Shown one piece after another: positions 16,018 through 26,473 of a stretch of DNA of 64,000 bases. This stretch comes from JAWVFM01 sp963771655 (lineage in GTDB: Bacteria; Actinomycetota; Thermoleophilia; Solirubrobacterales; 70-9): the NCBI GenBank assembly GCA_963771655.1, contig CAVYUG010000001.1, positions 392,272 through 456,271 of the forward strand, read 5' to 3'. The position numbers and the translations under genes were made by a program. Positions within the stretch are counted from its first letter, which is position 1; each line of letters starts with the position of its first letter. A model generated the notes under the pieces. It was given only the letters and a program-made list of their open reading frames with translations. It had not been told where the DNA came from and searched no databases.

Positions 16018-17925
16018 CTAGTAGTTGCTTACTCCCGTCGGCACGGCCCCCGGGGCGATCGTGCCGGACTTGACCTTTCGCCCGTGGGCCTGGAAGAAGG
16101 CCGTCAAGATCTTCTGCGCCGCCGGAGCGGCCGCCTGGACGCCGAACCCGCCCTGCTCGATCGTCACGGCGACGACCACCTGCGGGTTCGGGTACGGGGC
16201 GAGGACGACGTACCACGACTGGTCCTGCTGCCCCACGCGCTGGGCCGTGCCGGTCTTTCCCGCGACCGGGATCGAGTACCCGCCGAAGACCGAGTACGAG
16301 GTACCGCCGGGCGACTGTGCGGCGTCGTGCAACGCACCCAGGATCAGGTTCGCGTAGGACGGCTTCATGCTCACGTGACGCTGCGGCGCCGGGTTGATCT
16401 CCTGCACGACGCGGCCGCTCGCGTCGTCGACCTCGAGGCCCACGTGCGGCCGGACGAGGTTCCCTCCGTTCGCCAGCGCCGCATAGGCCGTCGACATCTG
16501 CAGCGGGTCGGCCTGCAGATCGCCCTGGCCGACCGCGAGGTTGACGCTGTCGCCGGCGCTCCACGGACGATCGGTCTGGTGCTGCTTGTAGAGGTTGTTG
16601 CGCCATGCCGGCGTCGGGACGAGGCCGGGCAGCTCGCCGGGGATGTCGATCCCCGTCGTGCGACCCAGTCCCAGCGCCTTCATCCAGCGCTGCATCGGGC
16701 CGTTCTTCGTGTTCGAGGTGTTGAGCCTGTTCCCGACGTTGTAGAAGAAGACGTCGTCGGAGATCTTGAGCGCCTCGGGCAGGGTGAGCGTGCAGCCGCA
16801 GGAGAAGCCGCCCGCGTTCTGGAGCGTGAGCGTTCCCTCCTTGAAGCTGCCGCCGTCGAAGATGCCCGTGCTCGGGGTGATCGTGCCGCTCTCGAGCGCC
16901 GCGATCGACGTGATCGGCTTCATGGTCGATCCCGTCGGGTAGCCCCCCTGAATCGCGCGGTCCGTGAGCGGCGAGTCGGTCGTCTGCGAGGTGAGCGCCT
17001 TGTACCTCGCGGGCGAGAGGATCGGGTGCGTGAAGAAGGACGGGTCGTAGCTCGGCGTGGACCCCATGCCGAGAATCTGGCCGTTGTTCACGTTCATCGC
17101 CACGAATGCGCCCGGCAGCCCGAACGACGTGAGCGCCGTCTGACCGGCCTCCTGGACCTTGTCGTCGATGGTCAGGCGAAGGTTGTCGCCGGGCTGCGGC
17201 GGCCGCCTCGAGAGGACGCCACCGGTCGGCCGGCCCGCGGCGTCGACCTGGGCTCTCGTCTGGCCGTTGATGCCGCGCAGGGCGGAGTCGTACGTGTACT
17301 CCACCCCCGCCTGGCCGACCTGGTCCGCCTGCTTCACGCCCTCGAACTGTGGGTCCTTCAGCTGCTGAGGGCTCACCTCGCGCACGTACCCGAGGATGTG
17401 CGCGGCCAGCGTGCCGTGCGGGTAGTCGCGCACGTAGACGCGGTCGACGCTCACTCCGCGGAACTTCTCCTGGTTCTCGCGCAGGTAGTAGACGAGGTCG
17501 TAGGGGACGTCCCGCTTGAGCGTCACCGGGCTCCCCGGGATCTGCTTCTCCTGGATGTGGATGTCGCGCTGGATCTTGCTGTAGGGCATGTCGGCGGCCT
17601 CGCCGAGGCGCTTCAGCTCGAGCTTGCGGGCCCTCGAGCCGTTCGGCAGCTCCAGGGTGTGGATCTGCAGCGCGAGCGCCGTGCGGTTCTTCACCAGCGT
17701 CTGGCCCGTGCGATCGGTGATGTCGCCGCGCGGAGCCTGGACCGTGACGACACGCACCTGGTTGTTCTGGGCCTCCTTGACGTACTGCCCGCTCGAGAGC
17801 ACCTGGAGGTACCAGAGCCGGAAGAAGATGATCGAGAACATCACCAGGGCGGCCCCGCCGATGATCGCCACGCGGAGGTTGAGCTGGGCCGGCATCGGGC
17901 CGCGCCGCCGCTCGTCGCCGAACAT
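16018..17925 (-). CDS. mrdA: Penicillin-binding protein 2
   Basis: Class B transpeptidase of the elongasome (635 aa). One N-terminal helix (about 18-40) anchors it; the pedestal domain follows (RGDITDRTGQ at 66-75), then the transpeptidase. The active-site motif is STMK (S333, K336), the second motif is SDD (389-391) where many PBPs have SxN, and KTGT is at 557-560. The SxD variant is usual in PBP2-type enzymes. The ATG at 17925 is preferred over an upstream in-frame start at 18003 because GGAGGGAG is just upstream. The partner glycosyltransferase rodA follows directly. Confidence 0.95.
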   Translation of the reverse strand: MFGDERRRGPMPAQLNLRVAIIGGAALVMFSIIFFRLWYLQVLSSGQYVKEAQNNQVRVVTVQAPRGDITDRTGQTLVKNRTALALQIHTLELPNGSRARKLELKRLGEAADMPYSKIQRDIHIQEKQIPGSPVTLKRDVPYDLVYYLRENQEKFRGVSVDRVYVRDYPHGTLAAHILGYVREVSPQQLKDPQFEGVKQADQVGQAGVEYTYDSALRGINGQTRAQVDAAGRPTGGVLSRRPPQPGDNLRLTIDDKVQEAGQTALTSFGLPGAFVAMNVNNGQILGMGSTPSYDPSFFTHPILSPARYKALTSQTTDSPLTDRAIQGGYPTGSTMKPITSIAALESGTITPSTGIFDGGSFKEGTLTLQNAGGFSCGCTLTLPEALKISDDVFFYNVGNRLNTSNTKNGPMQRWMKALGLGRTTGIDIPGELPGLVPTPAWRNNLYKQHQTDRPWSAGDSVNLAVGQGDLQADPLQMSTAYAALANGGNLVRPHVGLEVDDASGRVVQEINPAPQRHVSMKPSYANLILGALHDAAQSPGGTSYSVFGGYSIPVAGKTGTAQRVGQQDQSWYVVLAPYPNPQVVVAVTIEQGGFGVQAAAPAAQKILTAFFQAHGRKVKSGTIAPGAVPTGVSNY

Positions 17926-17977
17926 CAGTGCTCCCTCCGGTGAGTCCGGTGCCGATATGGCGAGCGACGAGTGAGCA

Positions 17978-18615
17978 CTAGAGGCTCCTCTCGGAGACCG
18001 CACCCGCGCGCGCGACGCGACCCCCGCTCGAACGCCGCCGCGCGCGACGCCACGGCGCTCGCCGCCGGGCCGAGCCGGCGCGGATCGGCGCCCGCCCGGC
18101 GGTCGCGCCCTCGTCGACGAGCGCCGGCCTCAGGATCCGCCGCACCAGACGGGAAGACGCCGACGAGCGAGGAGGAAGCCCAGAAGACCCTTGATGACGA
18201 TGTCGCGAAGGATCGAGAGGCTCACGGGCGTCGAAACGCCGAGCATCAGCTGCAGCGCGGTGAACGCGGCCGCGTATGCGACCGAGAGCGCCCCGACGAG
18301 GAGCGGGGGAACCAGCGAGTTGGTGATCTCGTAGCTCTCGCGATAACGGCCGGCGAAGTAGCCGATCGCGAGCAGCGCGAGCGAGGAGACCCCGAGCGTC
18401 TGGAGCAGCGCGCTGTCGAGCACGAGGCCGGCGGCGAAGCCCGCCACGGCACCGACCACGGCGCCGCCGAGCAGGCCGAGGGTCGCGACGACGACGGGTA
18501 CGACGTCGGGGATCGAGCCGAAGAAGCTCAGATAGGAGAAGAAAGAGAGCTGAAGCACGACGGCGCCGAGCAGGATCAGGGCGACTCGCAGCGCGACGCG
18601 GCGGGTGACGATCAC
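17978..18615 (-). CDS. mreD: Rod shape-determining protein MreD, probably frameshifted near its C-terminus
   Basis: Inner-membrane elongasome protein with five or so hydrophobic helices (LRVALILLGAVVLQLSFF, VVPVVVATLGLLGG, LALLAIGYFAG). The GTG at 18615 overlaps the mreC stop (GTGA). As read, the frame stops at 18130 after ARRRLPVWCGGS, leaving 204 bp before mrdA. One frame over, the DNA at about 18150-17978 reads LVRRILRPALVDEG, which is the expected MreD C-terminus, and stops 52 bp before mrdA. A single missing base near 18148-18152 would join them. Error or true truncation cannot be decided here. Confidence 0.82.
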
Positions 18616-19484
18616 CGGCCCACCCCCGGCCGCCTGGGCCCACCGGTGAGGACCTGCACGTAGTCCATTCCCCGCAGGTCGGCGAACGCCCGCAGGTTGA
18701 TCCGCTGATAGGTCTGCTGACCGTCGCGCGTGGCCTTGGTGATGCGGCCGAGGCGGAGGCCGTAGGGGTACGACGAGGCGATCTTGCCGCTCGACCATCC
18801 GGCGGTGACCACGAGGGCGCCCGAATGGATCCTCTGGTTGGAGTTGACGAAGTCGAGAAGCAGCGCGCTCGGGTTGCCGGCCTCGGGCTCCACCACCCCG
18901 TCCGGGCCGTCCGGCAGCACCTTGGCCGAGACGGCGCTGGTGTGGTCGGTGATGAGCGTGACCTCCGATGTGCCGCCCGTGGTCGCCGTGACCTTGCCGA
19001 CGACGCCGTCGCCGGTGACCACCGGGTCGTTCACCCGGACGCCGTCGCCCGACCCGACGTCGAGCGTGACGCTCGAGTACCAGACGGTCGGCGAGCGGCC
19101 GATCACGCGGCCCGTCACCGGCTTGTAGGGGGCGAGCGGACCGCTCTTGTCGAGCTTCAGGAGGCCGCGAAACTGGCGGTTCTCGCCGAGTGCCATCTGC
19201 TTGTTGGTGACCTCCTTGCGAAGCTGGGCGACCTCCGCCTTGAGCTCGGCGTTCTCGCCTCGCGCCTGGAAGGTCTCGTGGAACCAGTTGACGAGGTCCT
19301 GCGCCGGCTTCAGCGCCCGGCTCGCCCCCTCCTCGACCGGCCCGAGGACGGTGGCGACGCCGTTGCGGATGGTCCCGAACGGTCCGCCGGCGGAGCCCGC
19401 GAACGTGCTCGTCAGAAGAACCACCGAGGCGGCCACCAGCAGCACCAGCACCGCCCGGCGCCGACGTACCTGCTTGCGGTACAT
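18612..19484 (-). CDS. mreC: Rod shape-determining protein MreC
   Basis: Bitopic elongasome scaffold protein (290 aa) linking MreB inside to PBP2/RodA outside. One N-terminal helix (about 10-30, AVLVLLVAASVVLLTS) is followed by a coiled coil (ENAELKAEVAQLRKEV, about 78-95) and the beta-barrel domain (VTGRVIGRSP, VVTGDGVVGKVTA). Length is typical. Start ATG at 19484 lies 3 bp after the mreB stop; the stop overlaps mreD. Confidence 0.95.
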   Translation of the reverse strand: MYRKQVRRRRAVLVLLVAASVVLLTSTFAGSAGGPFGTIRNGVATVLGPVEEGASRALKPAQDLVNWFHETFQARGENAELKAEVAQLRKEVTNKQMALGENRQFRGLLKLDKSGPLAPYKPVTGRVIGRSPTVWYSSVTLDVGSGDGVRVNDPVVTGDGVVGKVTATTGGTSEVTLITDHTSAVSAKVLPDGPDGVVEPEAGNPSALLLDFVNSNQRIHSGALVVTAGWSSGKIASSYPYGLRLGRITKATRDGQQTYQRINLRAFADLRGMDYVQVLTGGPRRPGVGR

Positions 19485-19487
19485 CGG

Positions 19488-20543
<1,056 letters not shown>

Positions 20544-20697
20544 GGGGTCGCGGTTCGTTCGGGCGCGCGAGGCGCCCAACCGCCGGCAGGCGGCACCGGG
20601 CGGCGGGGTCCGCACGCGGGGCGAGCGTAGCAAAGGCCCAAGCGACCCCAAAGCCGAGGTTGAGGCCTTGCAATCGTTCTAAGGGTAAACCTTAGAG

Positions 20698-21273
20698 TTA
20701 GTGTTTTGGCGCTATCTCCGGGGCGATCTCGAAAAGCCGCTGCAACGGTAGCCCGATCACGTTCGAGAGGTCGCCCTCGACCTTCTCGACCAACATCGAT
20801 CCGAGGCCTTGGACAGCGTACGCGCCGGCGCGGCCCCGCCACTCCTCCGACGCGACGTAGAGGTCGATGATCGCGGCGGGCAACGAGACGAAGGTCACCT
20901 GCGAGGCCTCGAACGCGGCTCGCTCATCGGTGGCCTTCTGCGTCGGGCGCGGTGCGAGCAGCACAACGCCGCTCAGCACCTCATGGGTTCGCCCGCTCAG
21001 GGCACCGAGAAGCCTGCGGGCGTCGTCTGGAAACTCTGGCTTGCCGAGTAGCCGTCCGTCGAGCACCACGTCGGTATCGACGCCGAGGACGATGCTGCCC
21101 TCCCCCGCGCGCGCGGCCACCGCGCGGGCCTTGCGGCGCGCGTTCTCGACGACGAGCTCGGCGGGCGCGGCGCCGTCGGTGAGCTCGGCGACCTCGGGCA
21201 CGACAACCTCGAACTCGACGCCCGCCGCCGCGAGCAGCTCCCGTCGCCGCGGCGACGCGGAGGCGAGTATCAG
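20698..21273 (-). CDS. maf: Maf-family nucleotide pyrophosphatase, CTG start
   Basis: Maf hydrolyses non-canonical or methylated nucleotides (191 aa as called). The conserved N-terminus LILASASPRRRELLAAAGVE lies upstream of the first GTG (21201), so that GTG cannot be the true start. The frame contains no ATG/GTG/TTG there, but a CTG at 21273-21271 overlaps the ndk stop as CTGA, a perfect analogue of ATGA coupling. Downstream motifs LGVDTDVVLDGRLLGKP and YAVQGLGSMLVEKVEGDLSNVIGLPL are diagnostic. The CTG start is inference but well supported by the overlap. Confidence 0.88.
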   Translation of the reverse strand: MILASASPRRRELLAAAGVEFEVVVPEVAELTDGAAPAELVVENARRKARAVAARAGEGSIVLGVDTDVVLDGRLLGKPEFPDDARRLLGALSGRTHEVLSGVVLLAPRPTQKATDERAAFEASQVTFVSLPAAIIDLYVASEEWRGRAGAYAVQGLGSMLVEKVEGDLSNVIGLPLQRLFEIAPEIAPKH

Positions 21274-21671
21274 CTGCCGAACCAGGTCTCGATCTCGCGC
21301 TCGGCGGACTCGTCGGAGTCGGAGCCGTGAACGAGGTTGAAGGTGACCTCGACCGCGTAGTCGCCCCGAATCGAGCCGGGCGCGGCCTCGAGGGGATTGG
21401 TGGCTCCGATCGCCTGCCGCGCGGCCGTCACGGCCTCGGGACCGACGAGGATCGCCGCGACGAGCGGGCCGCGGGTGATGAACTCCACGAGCTCGCCGAA
21501 GAACGGCTTTTCCTTGTGCTCGTCGTAGTGGCGGTTGGCGATCTCCTCATCCGCGTGAACCACCCGTAGGGCGGCGATCTCGAGGCCCTTGCGCTCGAAG
21601 CGCGCCAGGATCTCCCCCGTGAGGTGACGCTCGTAGGCATCGGGCTTGATGAGGATGAGGGTGCGCGACAC
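21270..21671 (-). CDS. ndk: Nucleoside diphosphate kinase
   Basis: Ndk exchanges the gamma-phosphate between nucleoside triphosphates (133 aa). The phosphohistidine sits in NLVHGSDSDESAEREI (near residue 115), and the N-terminal TLILIKPDAYERHLTGEI and REKPFF-like KEKPFFGELVEFITRGP are family landmarks. Length is typical. The stop overlaps the CTG start of maf. Confidence 0.97.
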   Translation of the reverse strand: MSRTLILIKPDAYERHLTGEILARFERKGLEIAALRVVHADEEIANRHYDEHKEKPFFGELVEFITRGPLVAAILVGPEAVTAARQAIGATNPLEAAPGSIRGDYAVEVTFNLVHGSDSDESAEREIETWFGS

Positions 21672-21683
21672 GGTGAGGCGGCG

Positions 21684-22412
21684 TCAGCTCTCGGAGGCGG
21701 GCGCGCGGCGACCGCTCGAGGGATCGCGCCGCGACGGGCGTGCGGTCTCCGGCGAGCCGTCCTTCGAGCTTCGCGAGGCGCGCTCCTTGGCCGCCGCGGC
21801 GCGGCTGGACCCCGAGCGGCTCGACGGCCGCGGCGCGGCCTTGCGGTCCCCGCTCGAGCTCGGACGCGCCGGCCGGTCGGTTGACGACTTGCGCGCCCTG
21901 ACGGGAGGCGGCACGGAGCGTTCCCCCGAGCCACGCGCCGGGGCCGGCCGGCGCTGAGCGGGCTCCGAGCGCCTGATGGGTGTCTCGCAATAGGGGCAGA
22001 GCGTCCAGCGCGGGTCGATGGGCTTGCCGCACGACTCGCACGGGTCCTTCACGCGCACGCGGCAACTCGGGCAGCGCAGGTAGCTGCGCTCGATCGGGAA
22101 ACCGCAATTCGGGCATGACTGCTCCTCGAGCTGGCGCACGCGGAGCTGCGAGGCCTTGATCTCGAGCTCGCGCTCGCGCGCGTCGTCGAGGAACTCGGGC
22201 GGGCGGAGGATCGTGTAGATGATCGTGCCCACGTAGGGGAACAAGGAGGCTCCGGTCGCGCAGGCGATCAGCACCGGGTCGTTGATCCGGCGTCGCGCGT
22301 CGAGATAGGTCCACGCGATCAGCGCGATCCAGACCACGATCAGAAACAGGATCAGGAGGTTTACGAACAGGCTGAGTCCGCTGTTCGTGATGCCGAATAG
22401 GGCGGCGGGCAT
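21684..22412 (-). CDS. Membrane protein with double zinc ribbon
   Basis: Unknown-function membrane protein of 242 aa. An N-terminal helix (SLFVNLLILFLIVVWIALIA) and a second hydrophobic hairpin (about 47-68) anchor it. Residues about 98-148 form two zinc ribbons, with CxxC pairs in CPNCGFPIE, CPSCRV, CESCGKP and CPYCETP. The last 90 residues are Arg/Ser/Pro-rich and likely disordered. It sits between ndk and the folC/valS pair on the same strand. Role is not known; protein or nucleic-acid binding at the membrane is a guess. Confidence 0.8.
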   Translation of the reverse strand: MPAALFGITNSGLSLFVNLLILFLIVVWIALIAWTYLDARRRINDPVLIACATGASLFPYVGTIIYTILRPPEFLDDARERELEIKASQLRVRQLEEQSCPNCGFPIERSYLRCPSCRVRVKDPCESCGKPIDPRWTLCPYCETPIRRSEPAQRRPAPARGSGERSVPPPVRARKSSTDRPARPSSSGDRKAAPRPSSRSGSSRAAAAKERASRSSKDGSPETARPSRRDPSSGRRAPASES

Positions 22413-22459
22413 GAGCGCGGGAGTCTACTTCGTTGCCTGCGTAGCGAACCCTGTTTCCG

Positions 22460-22579
22460 CTACAGGAAAAGCCGGCCGAAGGCGTAGCCCAAGGCGAAGA
22501 AGACGAGGATCACGATCGCGACGACCGCGGCGACCAGGCCCATCATGTGGAGCAGCTCAGAGCGCACCTGGCGATCCAT
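22460..22579 (-). CDS. 39-residue single-pass membrane microprotein
   Basis: Small ORF whose ATG at 22579 overlaps the folC stop as TGATG, a strong sign of coupled translation. It encodes a short polar N-terminus (MDRQVRSELLHMMG), one hydrophobic helix (LVAAVVAIVILVFFALGYAFG) and ends RLFL. No family recognised. It could be a small membrane regulator; its place between folC and the zinc-ribbon gene may be positional only. Conservation has not been tested. Confidence 0.55.
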   Translation of the reverse strand: MDRQVRSELLHMMGLVAAVVAIVILVFFALGYAFGRLFL

Positions 22580-23856
22580 CAGGCGTGGATGTTGCCCGAT
22601 TCGCTCATCGCGCGCACGGCATAGGCGAGCAGGTAGTGCGAGCCGGTGATGAGCAGCGCCGAGCCGCGCTCCCGAGCCATCCCCCGGGCCAGCGCGATCG
22701 CCTCCTGAGGGTCCCCCCGCCAGTCGATCTCTCCCACGCCTTCCCCGCGTGCTATTTCGCCCAGCTCGGAGGCGCCGATCGACTGGGTCCCGGGCCGCCC
22801 CGATCGCTCGAGGAGCGACGCCGGCACGGCGGTGCAGACGGCCGCCTCAAGGCACGGGGCGAGCGCGCGGAGCACCCCCCGCGCGTCCTTGTCGGCCAGG
22901 ACGGCCAGGCACGCGATCGCCTGCCGGTCGCCGAGGACCTCGGGGAGCGCCTCCGCGAGCGCGGACGCGCCGTCGGGGTTGTGGGCGGCATCGAGGATGA
23001 CCGGCGGGTCGCCATGGACCACCTCCATACGCCCATGGAGCTCGATGCGGTCGGCCGCCAGACGGACCTGATCGGGGTCGAGCGGGCCGATCGCGGCCGC
23101 GACCGCGGCTTCCGCAACAGCGAGGTTCCGACGCAGGTAGTCCCCCGGGGCATGCAGCGAGACGGCGCGCTCGGGTTCGGCGGCCACGATCATCCGCGCG
23201 TGGCGCTCCGTCGCGACGCGTCGCGCGATCGCCTCGATCGGCGGTGAGAGCCGGCCAACGATCAGCGCGCTTCGCTCTCGCAGCACAGCGAGCTTCTCGG
23301 CCGCGATCTCCTCCTCCGTTTCGCCGAGCCACTGGGTGTGGTCGAGCCCGACCGAGGTGAGCGCCGTCGCCGTCGAAGGCAATACGTTCGTGGCATCGAG
23401 GCGTCCGCCGAGGCCGGCCTCGATCACGCCGTAGTCGACGCGGGCTGCTGCGAGGGCGACGAACGCCGCCGCCGTCACTGCCTCGAACTGGGTCACCGAG
23501 TCGCCCTCGGCCAGCGAGCGGTTCACCGGCCCGACCGCGGCGGCGACCCGCTCGACCGCCGTGCCGAAGGAGCCGGGATCGATCTCGCGGCCGCCGATCT
23601 CGATGCGCTCCGACCAGCGCATGGCATGCGGAGACAGATAGGCGCCCGCGGCATGCCCGTGCTCCGCCAGCAGCGCCGCGCACATCGTCGCGACCGAGGA
23701 CTTGCCGTTCGTGCCCACCACGTGGATCGAGGCGAACCGATGCTGCGGCATGCCGAGCGCGCCCACCAGGCGACTGATCCGGTCGAGGCCGAACCGCCAG
23801 CCGATCGGCTCCAGCGAGGAGAGGTAGGCCTCGGCCTCCTCGTAGCCCCAGGGCAC
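22579..23856 (-). CDS. folC: Folylpolyglutamate/dihydrofolate synthase
   Basis: Mur-ligase-fold enzyme that adds glutamate to folates, and perhaps to dihydropteroate (425 aa). The P-loop is HVVGTNGKSSVATMCAALL (near residue 45-63), with the folate-loop region SPHAMRWSERIEI after it, and the C-terminal ligase domain includes VILDAAHNPDGASAL. Start ATG at 23856 is 5 bp after the valS stop, the common actinobacterial valS-folC pairing. Confidence 0.94.
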   Translation of the reverse strand: MPWGYEEAEAYLSSLEPIGWRFGLDRISRLVGALGMPQHRFASIHVVGTNGKSSVATMCAALLAEHGHAAGAYLSPHAMRWSERIEIGGREIDPGSFGTAVERVAAAVGPVNRSLAEGDSVTQFEAVTAAAFVALAAARVDYGVIEAGLGGRLDATNVLPSTATALTSVGLDHTQWLGETEEEIAAEKLAVLRERSALIVGRLSPPIEAIARRVATERHARMIVAAEPERAVSLHAPGDYLRRNLAVAEAAVAAAIGPLDPDQVRLAADRIELHGRMEVVHGDPPVILDAAHNPDGASALAEALPEVLGDRQAIACLAVLADKDARGVLRALAPCLEAAVCTAVPASLLERSGRPGTQSIGASELGEIARGEGVGEIDWRGDPQEAIALARGMARERGSALLITGSHYLLAYAVRAMSESGNIHA

Positions 23857-23861
23857 AGGTT

Positions 23862-26426
23862 CTATCCGCCCAGCTCTTCGAGCTCGGCGCGGTACGCGCC
23901 GAGCTTCGCACGCTCGGCCTCCACGACCTCCGCGGGCGCCTTGGCCGCGAACGACTCGTTCGCGAGCTTGCCCTCGGCGCGCGCGACCTCGGCGCGAAGC
24001 TCGGAGAGCCGCTCGGCGACCCTGCGCTTGACCTCCTCGGCGTCGACCTCGTCGGTTCCGAGTATCTCGACCGACCCGATCGTCGCGAGCGCCTCGCCGC
24101 CGGCGCCGTCAAGCGAGAGGCGGGCGAGGCGTGAGACGAACTCGTGCAGGTCGGACTCGCCCGCGAGACGCGCCGGGAGCACCGCGCGCGGCGCGACGCC
24201 AACGAGGTCCCGCCAGCGCCGAACGCGGCGTGTCAGCTCGATGGACGTGCCGACCTCGGCCTCGGCCTCAGGGTCGACGAGCGACGGATCGACGACAGGA
24301 CTCGGCGAGACGACGAGCGACTCGCGCTCGCCCGGCATGTAGCCCCAGACCTCCTCGGTCACGAACGGGATCAGCGGGTGGGCGAGCGCCAGGACCTCGC
24401 CGAGGACGTACACGAGGTTCGCCGAGGCGTCCTCGTCGCCGTCGTAGAGGCGCGGCTTCACGATCTCGAGGTACCAGTCGCAGAGCTCGGACCAGAAGAA
24501 CTCGTAGAGGTCGAGCGCCGCGTGCGCGAAGTCGTAAGAGTCGAGGCTCGACGACACGGACTGGATCGCGCGTTGAAGCCGCGAGAGGATCCAGCGGTCC
24601 TCGGGGCGCACCGGCTGCGGCGCGGCCGCCGTGTCGGCGGCGTTCAGCAGGACCAGCCGTGAGGCGTTCCAGAGCTTGTTCGCGAGATCGCGTCCCTGCT
24701 TGACGCGCTCGGAGGAGTACCGGACGTCCTGGGTCGACGACATGGCCAGGAGGCCGAAGCGCAGAGCGTCGGCGCCGTGCACCTCGATCTCCTCGAGCGG
24801 ATCGATGCCGGTGCCGAGCGATTTCGACATGCGCCGGCCGTCGGGCGCCTGGATCACCGGGTGGACATAGACGTCGGAGAATGGGATGGCACCCGCGAAC
24901 TCGAGGCCCATCATCACCATCCGGGCGACCCAGAGGAAGAGGATCTCGCGCGCCGTCGTGAGTAGGTCGGTCGGGTAGAACGCCCCGAGCTCGGGCGTCT
25001 CGTCGGGCCACCCGAGAGTCGCGAACGGCCACAGGGCGGAGCTGAACCACGTGTCGAGGACGTCCTCGTCCTGGCGCAGCCCGCCGCCGCACCTCTCGCA
25101 CCGCTCCGGCGCGGTCTCCGCGATGTGGGTCTCCTGGCACTCGTCGCAGTACCACACCGGAAGCCGGTGGCCCCACCACAGCTGGCGCGACACGCACCAC
25201 GGCCTGATGTTCCGCATCCAGTCGAGGTACACGCGCTTGTAGTTCGGCGGGACGATGCGCACCTCGTCGCGCTCGACGACGTCGATCGCCGGCTTCGCCA
25301 GCTCGTCCATTCGCATGAACCACTGGAGGCTGATGAGCGGCTCGATCCGCTCGCCCGACCGGTGCGAGAACGGCACCGAGTGCTCGTAGGGCTCCTCCGA
25401 CCGCAGCCTGCCCTCCGCGCGAAGCGCCTCGACGACGGCGGCCCGCGCCTCCTCGGCGCTGAGCCCGGCGAAGCGCTCGCCGGCGGCCTGGTTCATGCGC
25501 CCGTCCTCGCCGATGACGACGATCTCGTCGAGGCCGTGCGCCCGCCCGATGTCGAAGTCGTTGGGATCGTGCCCGGGGGTGATCTTGAGCGCCCCCGTCC
25601 CGAACTCGGGATCGACGTGCTCGTCGGCGATGATCGGCAGGCGCCGCCCGACCAGCGGCAGCACGCAGTGAGCGCCCACGAAGCGTGTGTAGCGCTCGTC
25701 GTTCGGGTTCACGGCGACGGCCGTGTCGGCGAGCATCGTCTCCGGGCGCACGGTTGCGACCGTGAGCACTTCGTCCGAGCCCTCGACCGGGTAGTCGATG
25801 CCGTAGAGCGTGTCGGTGACGACGCGGTTCTCGACCTCGAGGTCAGAGATGGCCGAGCGCGAGCCGGGGTCCCAGTTGACGATGTAGTTGTCGCGATATA
25901 TGAAGCCCTTCTCGTAGAGGGCGACGAAGACGCGGATGACCGCGCGGACGTAGCCGTCGTCGAGGGTGAAGCGCTCGCGCTCGTAGTCGCACGACGCGCC
26001 GAGCCGCTTGTACTGCTCGACGATCGTCGAGCCGTACCGCTCCCGCCACTCCCAGACCCGCTTCGTGAACTCCTCGCGGCCGAGGTCGTGCCTGGAGGAG
26101 CCCTGTGCGCGGAGCTCCTTCTCGACCACCGCCTGGGTCGCGATGCCGGCGTGATCGGTGCCGAGGATCCAGAGCGTGTTGCGCCCTCGCATCCGGTTGA
26201 TCCGGATCAGGGCGTCCTGGATCGCGCCGTTCAGGGCGTGGCCCATGTGAAGAGCACCGGTGACGTTCGGCGGCGGGATGGCGATCGAGTAATTCTCGGC
26301 CGGCGTCCCGCTGGCGTCGGGATGAAAGTAGCCGCCGTCGAGCCAGCCCTCGAGCACGCGGGCCTCGACCTCCGACGGGTCGTATCGGGTCGTTTCCTCG
26401 AGCTTCGAGCGGCGTTCCGCGTCCAC
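23862..26426 (-). CDS. valS: Valyl-tRNA synthetase
   Basis: Class I synthetase charging tRNA-Val (854 aa). HIGH is present as HMGH in PPPNVTGALHMGHALN (about residue 50-65), and KMSKS as RMSKSLGTGIDP. The editing CP1 domain is complete, with VTVATVRPETMLADTAVAV-like text (LTVATVRPETMLADTAV). A zinc-finger-like CDECQETH...CERCGGG insertion is seen. The C-terminal coiled coil typical of ValS closes the protein. Operonic with folC. Confidence 0.97.
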   Translation of the reverse strand: MDAERRSKLEETTRYDPSEVEARVLEGWLDGGYFHPDASGTPAENYSIAIPPPNVTGALHMGHALNGAIQDALIRINRMRGRNTLWILGTDHAGIATQAVVEKELRAQGSSRHDLGREEFTKRVWEWRERYGSTIVEQYKRLGASCDYERERFTLDDGYVRAVIRVFVALYEKGFIYRDNYIVNWDPGSRSAISDLEVENRVVTDTLYGIDYPVEGSDEVLTVATVRPETMLADTAVAVNPNDERYTRFVGAHCVLPLVGRRLPIIADEHVDPEFGTGALKITPGHDPNDFDIGRAHGLDEIVVIGEDGRMNQAAGERFAGLSAEEARAAVVEALRAEGRLRSEEPYEHSVPFSHRSGERIEPLISLQWFMRMDELAKPAIDVVERDEVRIVPPNYKRVYLDWMRNIRPWCVSRQLWWGHRLPVWYCDECQETHIAETAPERCERCGGGLRQDEDVLDTWFSSALWPFATLGWPDETPELGAFYPTDLLTTAREILFLWVARMVMMGLEFAGAIPFSDVYVHPVIQAPDGRRMSKSLGTGIDPLEEIEVHGADALRFGLLAMSSTQDVRYSSERVKQGRDLANKLWNASRLVLLNAADTAAAPQPVRPEDRWILSRLQRAIQSVSSSLDSYDFAHAALDLYEFFWSELCDWYLEIVKPRLYDGDEDASANLVYVLGEVLALAHPLIPFVTEEVWGYMPGERESLVVSPSPVVDPSLVDPEAEAEVGTSIELTRRVRRWRDLVGVAPRAVLPARLAGESDLHEFVSRLARLSLDGAGGEALATIGSVEILGTDEVDAEEVKRRVAERLSELRAEVARAEGKLANESFAAKAPAEVVEAERAKLGAYRAELEELGG

Positions 26427-26473
26427 GGATCGAGTGTATTTGGCGCTTCGGCTCTCGCCTAACCTGTGGGTTG

